Origin: an uncultured bacterium
GTDB lineage: Bacteria; Actinomycetota; Coriobacteriia; Coriobacteriales; Coriobacteriaceae
Length of the DNA stretch: 11,741 nucleotides
Direction of reading: 5' to 3'
Assembly: GCA_905215115.1 (NCBI GenBank)
Contig: CAJMOP010000059.1
Location: 1 to 11,741, forward strand
In this document: in pieces, positions 1 to 8,717 of the stretch
Layout of the letters: each line of letters begins with the position of its first letter
Position numbering within the stretch: the first letter of the stretch is position 1
Program-made: the position numbers and the translations under genes
The notes under the pieces: generated by a model
Seen by the model: the letters and a program-made list of their open reading frames with translations, nothing else
What the model was told of the DNA's origin: nothing
Database searches by the model: none

Positions 1-25
1 CTCCGCCCCAGCCGGCCAGTTCAAC

Positions 26-3340
<3,315 letters not shown>

Positions 3341-3341
3341 G

Positions 3342-4787
3342 TTAGTTCTCCTCGTTCTTGGTCGCGGCGGAACCACCATCGGCAAAATTCCAGCCGGCGA
3401 GGCGGTCCTTCGCGGTGTCGATGTCCAGATAGTTCTCCTCGCCGTCCATGAGTCGCGTAAAGGCGGTAAAGAGATAGTGGGCATCGGTGGGGCCGGGTGA
3501 GGCCTCGGGGTGGTACTGGACCGAGAAGCACGGGGCGTCGAGCAGCTGGATGCCCTCGGCGGTGCCGTCGTTGAGGTTCACGTGCGTTAGGCGAATGCGA
3601 CCGAAGCGCTCGTTCATCACGACCGGCGCGATGCCGCGACGCACCCAGGCGCGCAGGTCGCCGTCGGCCGCATGCTCGGTCTCGCCGCCGGAAAGCTCCG
3701 GGATCAGTTTGCCCAGACTGGGGAACAGCAGGCCAAAGCCGTGGTTTTGCGCGGTGATCTCCACGCGCCGGCTCACCAGGTTCATAACCGGCTGGTTACC
3801 GCCACGGTGACCGAATTTAAGCTTTTCCATCTGGGCGCCGCAGGCCAGGCTGATCATTTGATGACCCAGGCAAATACCAAAGACCGGCACCTTGCCGATC
3901 AGCTGCTGCACCTGCTCGTAGGTCTCCACCACGGCATCGGGATCGCCGGGGCCGTTGGATAAAAAGACACCGTCGGGATTCATGTCGAGCACCTCACTCG
4001 CGGGCGTATCCCACGGCACGACGGTAAGGTCGCAGCCGGCGCGGACCAGCCCCTCCAGAATGCCGCGCTTCACACCGCAGTCGTAGGCGACCACTTTGTG
4101 ACGGGCAGGAGCGGCAACCGCAAGCGCAAAGTCATGCGTGGCAGGCAGGTCGGCGGCCACAAACTCGTGAGGCGCGGGGCAACTTACGGTCTTGACCAGG
4201 TTCTCGCCTACCAGCGTGGGCGCAGCGGACAAGCGCTCGGCAAGCTCGTCGACGTCGAAGATCTCGGTCGAGATAATGCCCATCTTGGAACCATTGTCGC
4301 GCAGATGGCGCACCAGAGCGCGGGTGTCGATACCCTCGATAGCGACGATGCCGTGAGCGCGCAGGTACTCCGGCACGCTGACGGCCGAGCGCCAGTTAGA
4401 AGGCGTGGCGCACATATCGCGAACGATCATGCCGCGCATAGCCGGAGCGCTCGCAGGGCGCACGGCGTCGCCGGGGAAGGCCGACTGGACATCGGTCTCG
4501 TCGATACCGTAATTGCCGATCTGCGGATAGGTCATGGTTACAATTTGGCCGGCATAACTCGGGTCGGTCATGACCTCAAAGTAGCCCTCGAGCGAGGTGT
4601 TGAAGCAGACTTCGCCGGTCGCGGTGCCCTCGGCGCCGCATGCACGTCCATAAAAAATGGTCCCATCCTCAAGATACAGGATACAGGGACCGCAGGTGCC
4701 CTTGCTGGTTTTGGCCAGCATACGCTGGCAAAGCTCGCTGGGCGCGAAGGTGCGGGCGGCAGCGCCCGCGGTATGGTTGTTCGCCAT
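3342..4787 (-). CDS. carA: Carbamoyl phosphate synthetase small (glutaminase) subunit
   Basis: This is the glutamine amidotransferase subunit, which hydrolyses glutamine and passes ammonia to CarB. The N-terminal CarA domain spans about 34-200 (LYLEDGTIFYGR, FNTSLEGYFEVMTDPSY, EGIDTRALVRHLR). The class I glutaminase domain follows (about 230-445), with nucleophile Cys306 in FGICLGHQ and partners His426 and Glu428 in YHPEASPGP. At 481 residues it is about 100 longer than most CarA proteins (360-385). The extra length comes from a ~34-residue N-terminal extension, an insertion of ~35 residues between NHGF (348-351) and THVNLNDGT (401-409), and a C-terminal tail of ~30. The chosen ATG (MANNHTAG) has AAGGAG 4 nt upstream; an upstream in-frame ATG would lie inside the leader hairpin. 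The last codons supply the carB ribosome binding site. The leader carries a PyrR-type hairpin. Confidence 0.97.
   Translation of the reverse strand: MANNHTAGAAARTFAPSELCQRMLAKTSKGTCGPCILYLEDGTIFYGRACGAEGTATGEVCFNTSLEGYFEVMTDPSYAGQIVTMTYPQIGNYGIDETDVQSAFPGDAVRPASAPAMRGMIVRDMCATPSNWRSAVSVPEYLRAHGIVAIEGIDTRALVRHLRDNGSKMGIISTEIFDVDELAERLSAAPTLVGENLVKTVSCPAPHEFVAADLPATHDFALAVAAPARHKVVAYDCGVKRGILEGLVRAGCDLTVVPWDTPASEVLDMNPDGVFLSNGPGDPDAVVETYEQVQQLIGKVPVFGICLGHQMISLACGAQMEKLKFGHRGGNQPVMNLVSRRVEITAQNHGFGLLFPSLGKLIPELSGGETEHAADGDLRAWVRRGIAPVVMNERFGRIRLTHVNLNDGTAEGIQLLDAPCFSVQYHPEASPGPTDAHYLFTAFTRLMDGEENYLDIDTAKDRLAGWNFADGGSAATKNEEN
3348..3353 (-). promoter_or_regulatory. carB ribosome binding site inside the carA 3' end
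   Basis: The minus strand reads GAGGAG, 7 nt before the carB ATG at 3340. These bases are also the Glu-Glu codons of the carA C-terminus (Glu-Glu-Asn-stop). The site fixes the carB start at MPKRTD and makes translational coupling of carA and carB likely. Confidence 0.85.
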
Positions 4788-4793
4788 AATTCT

Positions 4794-4824
4794 CCTTCCC
4801 GGTCTCACAGGACCGGCTTAAAGG
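4794..4824 (-). promoter_or_regulatory. PyrR-type mRNA-binding loop in the carA leader
   Basis: On the minus strand the leader forms a perfect 6-bp upper stem, CCGGUC/GACCGG (4811-4816 with 4799-4804), closed by the hexaloop CUGUGA. Below it lie an internal loop (UAAG on the 5' side, G on the 3' side) and a 4-bp lower stem, CCUU/AAGG. The AAGG of that lower stem is part of the carA Shine-Dalgarno sequence (AAGGAG, 4792-4797). The loop matches the CNGNGA hexaloop of PyrR-binding sites, within the known UCCNGNGAG core. PyrR binds such loops when UMP or UTP is high. Here there is no attenuator terminator between the loop and carA, so I infer repression of translation, as described for mycobacterial pyr operons. 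The pairing is seen directly; the regulator is inferred. Confidence 0.75.
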
Positions 4825-4845
4825 TGTGTAGTTAGGCCTCGCGGT

Positions 4846-4851
4846 ATTGTA
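4846..4851 (-). promoter_or_regulatory. Candidate -10 box for carAB
   Basis: The minus strand reads TACAAT, five of six matches to the sigma-70 -10 consensus, flanked by the short inverted repeat GCGGT/ACCGC. It would start a leader of about 50 nt that contains the whole PyrR-type loop. No good -35 hexamer is visible at 16-18 nt; TTAACG sits about 20 nt upstream. The position fits well but the call is tentative. Confidence 0.35.
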
Positions 4852-4896
4852 ACCGCAAGCATGCCTCATGGCGTTAATTTCATCGAAATGTTTACG

Positions 4897-4934
4897 AAAT
4901 GATAATTATGACTTTCTATGCATAATGATTATTT
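4897..4934. promoter_or_regulatory. AT-rich inverted repeat, possible operator (ArgR-like box at its centre)
   Basis: Two 14-bp arms (4897-4910 and 4921-4934) are inverted copies with 12 of 14 matches, separated by 10 bp. The site is strongly AT-rich in an otherwise GC-rich region and lies about 110 bp upstream of the carA start, just beyond the candidate -10 box. The central 18 bp (4907-4924; minus strand TATGCATAGAAAGTCATA) resemble the ARG-box palindrome, matching 8 of the 10 conserved arm bases of TGAAT-N4-ATTCA. carAB genes are often under arginine control, so ArgR is a reasonable guess. The repeat is seen; the regulator is speculative. Confidence 0.4.
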
Positions 4935-4948
4935 AATCCCCGTCCCAG

Positions 4949-4989
4949 AAAAATTATCCCGCGTGGGCTTGTGGCTCACGCGGGATAAT
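4949..4989 (-). terminator. Intrinsic terminator after the ABC exporter-membrane protein unit
   Basis: A perfect 13-bp stem (4953-4965 with 4977-4989) extends by three more pairs, one of them G-U, around a 5-nt loop. On the minus strand it is followed at once by a run of five T. It starts 6 nt after the stop codon of the gene at 4996-5961. There is no T-run on the other side, so it works for minus-strand transcription. It isolates carAB from the genes upstream. Confidence 0.93.
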
Positions 4990-4995
4990 GGCCTC

Positions 4996-5961
4996 TTACT
5001 TTTGCTTGTCCTGTTCCAGCAGATCGGACGGTGAGCGATCGGGCTTGCCGCCGCGGAAAATCTCGCGGCCATGCAGACGATGCTCCAGCTCACGTTCGGC
5101 CTTTTCCTCGTCAATCTTGGTCTGGCTCACCACCGGGTCCTCGATCAGCGACGAAACCGAGTTCACCTGTTTTTGAATGCGCTCGGCAATGGTGTCGTCC
5201 ATGCTTACGATGCGCATCTTCCAGTCGATACTCGTGGCGTTGGATGAGCTCTTGGTCCACACAAACGTCAAAATGGCGCTCTGATGACCCCGCGCGGGAA
5301 ACATGCCAAAGAAGGAATCGTGCTGAATGTTGCTATCCTCGTCGATATAGGCGTGAACGTTATACACCACGCGGTCGATCTTATCGTTGAGCAGCGCGTT
5401 GGTCGCAAGCGCAGCGGCCTGAATCTGCCCGTTGGACAGCAGCTCGAGCTCGTTGGCAGACGATGTGTCCAACACCGTCACCTCGACCGTGCCCGTACGC
5501 TCATCAGCTTCATCGACGGTAAAGTCGAGCGGGAACTGCGTAAAGCCGTTGCCCCACTCAAGGCCGCCCTTCAGCGCCGTCGAAACGGTATCCACCGAAA
5601 CGCTCTCGGACAGGTTGGCGGTGTTCAGGCGTCGCATCACGCCGTAGCCAATCTGCATGCCCACAATCAGCACCAAGATGCCAATGACCACGGCCATGGC
5701 AGTCTTCGTAATGGTATGGCTCACCTGCGAGCCCGAAGGGTCGTCCTCGGACAGCGGGTCGATATGTTTTGCCTGGCTCGCGCGGTCCTCGCTGCGCAGC
5801 TGCGCTAGCGCCGCTTTGTCACCGCGCTTGGCCGCAGCCTCCTTCTCACGCATGCGCTCGGTGCGCTTTTTGGCAAGCGTGGGATCCAAGACACCGGATG
5901 CATCGATTTCGGAGAATAACTCCGTCACTTCTTCCGGAGTCAAAGGGTTCTTGTCAGCCAT
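4996..5961 (-). CDS. Single-pass membrane protein of unknown function
   Basis: I do not recognise this 321-residue protein. It begins with a hydrophilic N-terminal part (1-85) that has a charged, probably helical stretch rich in Lys, Arg, Glu and Ala (28-62). One strong transmembrane helix follows (about 88-109, AMAVVIGILVLIVGMQIGYG). The C-terminal region of ~210 residues has alternating hydrophobic patterns and no cysteines, and ends in a charged tail (about 270-321, EEKAERELEHRLHGRE). No signal peptidase site is seen. The positive charges near the helix do not settle the topology, but an outside C-terminal domain is plausible. The ATG at 5961 has AGGA 5 nt upstream. It starts 19 nt after the ABC exporter gene and ends just before a strong terminator, so the two form one unit. 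It may be an accessory or envelope protein working with the exporter, but nothing in its sequence proves that. Confidence 0.85.
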   Translation of the reverse strand: MADKNPLTPEEVTELFSEIDASGVLDPTLAKKRTERMREKEAAAKRGDKAALAQLRSEDRASQAKHIDPLSEDDPSGSQVSHTITKTAMAVVIGILVLIVGMQIGYGVMRRLNTANLSESVSVDTVSTALKGGLEWGNGFTQFPLDFTVDEADERTGTVEVTVLDTSSANELELLSNGQIQAAALATNALLNDKIDRVVYNVHAYIDEDSNIQHDSFFGMFPARGHQSAILTFVWTKSSSNATSIDWKMRIVSMDDTIAERIQKQVNSVSSLIEDPVVSQTKIDEEKAERELEHRLHGREIFRGGKPDRSPSDLLEQDKQK

Positions 5962-5980
5962 AAACTTCCTGTCATATCAA

Positions 5981-7753
5981 TCAGTCGAGCTCGTGCGCAC
6001 GCGCACCTTCGAACTGCATTCGATAGTAACGGGCATAGGTGCCGCCACGGGCGAGAAGCTCCTCGTGCGTGCCACGCTCCACAACGCGACCATGCTCAAC
6101 GGTCGCAATCTCATCGGCATGCTTAATGGTCGAAAGACGGTGGGCGATGATAATCGTGGTGCGGCCGCGTGCCAGCTCTTCGAGCGACTCCTGCACCGCC
6201 TCCTCGCTCTCGTTATCCAAAGCACTCGTCGCCTCATCCAAAATAAGGATCTTGGGGTTCTTGAGAAACACGCGCGCGATGGCAACACGCTGCTTCTGTC
6301 CGCCCGAAAGACGGCTGCCGCGCTCGCCCACGACCGTGTCATAGCCCTGTGGAAGCGACTCGATAAAGGCATCGATGTTGGCGCGACGGGCGGCCTCGGC
6401 GATCTCTTCAGCCGTAGCGCCTGGCTTGCCATAGGCGATGTTCTCGCCAATCGTACCGTCAAATAGATAGACATCCTGCTGCACCAGGCCGATGGCGCGG
6501 CGCAGGCTCTGCTGCGTCACATCGCGCACGTCCTGGCCGTCGATGCTAATGGATCCGGTAGCCACGTCATAAAAGCGCGGCAGCAGCGAACAGGTCGTGG
6601 ACTTGCCGCCGCCCGAAGGGCCAACCAAAGCGATGGTCTGCCCGGGCTTGATGGACAGGTCCATATGGTCGATAACGGGACGCTCGTCGGCATCGCCCTC
6701 GCCCAGCTCAACATCCTCGTAGTTAAAGCACACATCGTGATAATCCACGGCGCCGGCGGTCACCTGCAGATCCGTGGCGCCCGGCTTGTCCTGGATATCC
6801 GGCGCGGTCGAGAGCACCTCGTCCATGCGCTTAAAGCCGGCGATGGCCTTCTGATACGTTTCGGCCGAATTGACGAGCGTCTCGAGCGGCGTGCAGAACA
6901 GCGAAATATAGAGTGCAAAGGTCGCCATATCGACCGCCTGCAGCTGACCCTGGGCGACCAGCCAGCCGCCCAGCAGTACCACGATCACATAGAGCACACC
7001 CGAGAGCAGGCCATACGTCGCAGTATAGACGCCCATGGCGTGATACATGTTTTCCTTGGACGAAAGGTAGCGATTGTTGGAGGCGCGGAACTTGAAGCGT
7101 TCGGTCTCCTCATTGGCAAAGCTCTTGACCACGCGCATGCCCGCCAGCGAATCCTGCAGCTGCGCATTGATGCCGCTGATCTTTTTGCGGTTGTCGCTAA
7201 AGACCTCGCGCATGCGCATGTTCTGCCAAAACATGATGACCGCAAACGCTGCTGTCACCACAGCCATGGCGAGCGCCAGCACCGGGGCGATGGTAAAGAG
7301 GATCACAAACGAGCCGATAATCTCGATGCCGCAGATGATGATCCACTCGGGCACGTGGTGCGCCGCCTCGCAGATATCGAACAGGTCGTTGACCACGCGG
7401 CTCATCATGTCGCCCGAGCTGTTGCGATCGAAGTACGCAAAGCTGAAGCGCTCGTACTGGTCGAACAGGTCCTCGCGCATCTTGGACTCCATGCGCGCGC
7501 CCATCACGTGGCCCCAATAGCTCACAAAATAGCGGCAGGCGCAGCGGACGGCATACATCAGCACCAAGCCCACCGCGATCATGCCGAGCGCCTGCATAAT
7601 GGCAGCCTGACCCTGAGTAAATAGCCCACCGGTCAAATTGCGCAGAATAATAGGAAACGCAAGGTCAATGGCAGCAAGCACCAGAGCACAAACAGTATCA
7701 GCAACAAAAAGCCCCATCTGGGGCTCGTAGTAAGAAAGAAACCTTTTAAACAT
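5981..7753 (-). CDS. ABC exporter, fused membrane and ATPase domains (half transporter)
   Basis: This 590-residue protein has the standard layout of a type I (MsbA/LmrA-like) ABC exporter. A six-helix membrane domain (about 14-300) is followed by an ATPase domain (about 330-580). The ATPase shows Walker A GPSGGGKST (378-386), a Q-loop VQQDVYLF (424-431), the signature LSGGQ (482-486), Walker B ILILDEAT (502-509; Asp506 and Glu507) and the switch His538 in AHRLST. All catalytic residues are present, so it should be active, probably as a homodimer because no second half transporter lies beside it. The substrate cannot be told from sequence; such proteins export lipids, peptides or drugs. The ATG at 7753 has a GAGGA ribosome binding site. 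The upstream intergenic region suggests its own promoter. The downstream membrane protein is 19 nt away and probably co-transcribed. Confidence 0.95.
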   Translation of the reverse strand: MFKRFLSYYEPQMGLFVADTVCALVLAAIDLAFPIILRNLTGGLFTQGQAAIMQALGMIAVGLVLMYAVRCACRYFVSYWGHVMGARMESKMREDLFDQYERFSFAYFDRNSSGDMMSRVVNDLFDICEAAHHVPEWIIICGIEIIGSFVILFTIAPVLALAMAVVTAAFAVIMFWQNMRMREVFSDNRKKISGINAQLQDSLAGMRVVKSFANEETERFKFRASNNRYLSSKENMYHAMGVYTATYGLLSGVLYVIVVLLGGWLVAQGQLQAVDMATFALYISLFCTPLETLVNSAETYQKAIAGFKRMDEVLSTAPDIQDKPGATDLQVTAGAVDYHDVCFNYEDVELGEGDADERPVIDHMDLSIKPGQTIALVGPSGGGKSTTCSLLPRFYDVATGSISIDGQDVRDVTQQSLRRAIGLVQQDVYLFDGTIGENIAYGKPGATAEEIAEAARRANIDAFIESLPQGYDTVVGERGSRLSGGQKQRVAIARVFLKNPKILILDEATSALDNESEEAVQESLEELARGRTTIIIAHRLSTIKHADEIATVEHGRVVERGTHEELLARGGTYARYYRMQFEGARAHELD

Positions 7754-7788
7754 GCAATCCTCGAAGAGAAATAAATAGCGTGAGAAAT

Positions 7789-7801
7789 CCGGTTGAACCG
7801 G
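7789..7801. promoter_or_regulatory. Short perfect palindrome upstream of the ABC exporter gene
   Basis: The sequence CCGGTTGAACCGG is a perfect 6-bp inverted repeat around one central base, 36 bp upstream of the exporter start codon. Its place between the long repeat element and the gene suits an operator. No clear -35/-10 pair is visible nearby, so the function is a guess. Confidence 0.3.
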
Positions 7802-7855
7802 TCAGGCTGAAAACAAAGCGTCCCAACAAGCATAACGCCGATGTTCTGGCAGCGT

Positions 7856-7964
7856 CAGCGAAAACGTCCCTAAGCGAGCAAGGTGCCTTGAAAGAGGAGC
7901 GACGCGTACTTCGGTACGCGAGCTACGATTGAAAGGCAGATTGCCGCTTAGGGGCGTTTGCAGC
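7856..7964. repeat. Long imperfect inverted repeat with a C(UUCG)G-capped core hairpin
   Basis: The element folds on itself along about 109 bp. The outer stem pairs 7862-7876 with 7945-7959: 15 pairs in plus-strand RNA including one G-U, which would be an A-C mismatch on the minus strand. Inside it, GCAA/TTGC and TGCCTT/AAGGCA pair around a 2x2 internal loop. The core is CGCGTAC-TTCG-GTACGCG (7903-7920), a perfect 7-bp stem with a very stable UUCG tetraloop. No open reading frame is associated with it. It could be a structured RNA, a REP or MITE-like dispersed repeat, or part of a transcription stop. It lies between the Nudix gene and the exporter gene, which point the same way. Confidence 0.65.
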
Positions 7965-7972
7965 GTCGACTC

Positions 7973-8000
7973 GTTACGCGGTTTGGTAAAACCGCGTAAC
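7973..8000. repeat. Perfect 12-bp hairpin directly after the Nudix gene
   Basis: GTTACGCGGTTT (7973-7984) and AAACCGCGTAAC (7989-8000) pair perfectly around a 4-nt loop. The hairpin touches the Nudix stop codon (8001-8003). It sits where a terminator would, but no T-run follows on the minus strand. It may end transcription weakly, protect the mRNA 3' end, or belong to the neighbouring repeat element. Confidence 0.6.
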
Positions 8001-8696
8001 CTAGAGCTCGGCCCCGCCCAAGCGGTGCGCGATGCTATCGCAGGCCAAGGCGCCCACGACGGTCTTGGCGTCTTCGATCTTGCCGTCGAGCACGGCGTCG
8101 ATCAGCTCGTGCAGCGGCACCAGGTCCACGTTGACAAACTCGTCATCATCGGGGTTGGGCGCATCAAACTCGAGCTTGGTAGCCAAGTAGATGTGGATGA
8201 TCTCATCGCAAAAACCACAGGACGTGACAATCGACGTCAAAAAGCGAATACGACCAGCCCTAAAGCCCGTCTCCTCATGCAGTTCGCGCTTGGCGCAATC
8301 GAGCGGGTCCTCGCCTGGATCGAGCTTGCCGGCGGGAATCTCGACCGTCACGCGGTCGATGGCGGTGCGGTACTGACGCACCAGTACGATCTTGCCACTC
8401 TCGGTCAGCGCCACAACGGCCGCCGCACCCGGATGGCGAACGATATCGCGGGCGCTGCGGCGACCGTTGGGCAGCTCAACCTCAAGACGGTGGACATCGA
8501 GGATCTTGCCCTTCCAGGCACACTCCTCCGAAAGAATCTTCTCGTGCAGCTCGACATCGTGCGGGTCGTCGTCGCCCAACACCAGCGCCGGCTCGTCAGC
8601 GACCTCGCCACCAGGCTCGCCCTCGGCGTGCCCATACATGCGGCTGTCCTCTTCAACGATCTGCGCATCCACGAGCTCTTCGTTCTTCTCGTCCAT
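8001..8696 (-). CDS. Nudix hydrolase, ADP-ribose pyrophosphatase type
   Basis: A 231-residue Nudix hydrolase. The Nudix box (123-145) fits GX5EX7REUXEEXGU exactly: Gly123, Glu129, Arg137-Glu138, the metal-binding Glu141-Glu142 and Gly144. The preceding VRQYRTAIDRVTVEIPAG and the following CGFCDEIIHIYLA resemble the ADP-ribose pyrophosphatase branch (NudF-like), which cleaves ADP-ribose to AMP and ribose 5-phosphate. Bacillus NudF has SPGF-DE where this protein has SCGFCDE. An acidic N-terminal extension of ~50 residues precedes the usual start of the fold. I chose the ATG at 8696 (MDEKNEE) because GAGAGGA (8706-8712) is 9 nt upstream; the in-frame ATG at 8705 directly abuts that site and would add three residues. 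It lies about 20 nt after purD and is probably co-transcribed. Ribose 5-phosphate could feed PRPP and so purine synthesis, but that link is inferred. Confidence 0.92.
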   Translation of the reverse strand: MDEKNEELVDAQIVEEDSRMYGHAEGEPGGEVADEPALVLGDDDPHDVELHEKILSEECAWKGKILDVHRLEVELPNGRRSARDIVRHPGAAAVVALTESGKIVLVRQYRTAIDRVTVEIPAGKLDPGEDPLDCAKRELHEETGFRAGRIRFLTSIVTSCGFCDEIIHIYLATKLEFDAPNPDDDEFVNVDLVPLHELIDAVLDGKIEDAKTVVGALACDSIAHRLGGAEL

Positions 8697-8717
8697 CCGT
8701 CTCATTCCTCTCGGATT

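Noticed and set aside
3341..3484. An upstream start for carB giving 48 extra residues
   Set aside because: The extra stretch overlaps the carA 3' end and looks unlike any CarB. The GAGGAG site and family alignment place the start at 3340.
4788..4808. An upstream start for carA at 4808
   Set aside because: That ATG would lie inside the PyrR-type hairpin with no ribosome binding site, whereas the ATG at 4787 has AAGGAG at a usable distance.
4897..4934. The AT-rich dyad as a second terminator
   Set aside because: The arms are AT-rich with a 10-nt spacer and would form a weak hairpin. A strong terminator already exists at 4949-4989.
7856..8000. A CRISPR array or an insertion sequence end
   Set aside because: There are no regularly spaced direct repeats, no transposase and no target duplication. 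The structure is one nested inverted repeat plus a separate hairpin.
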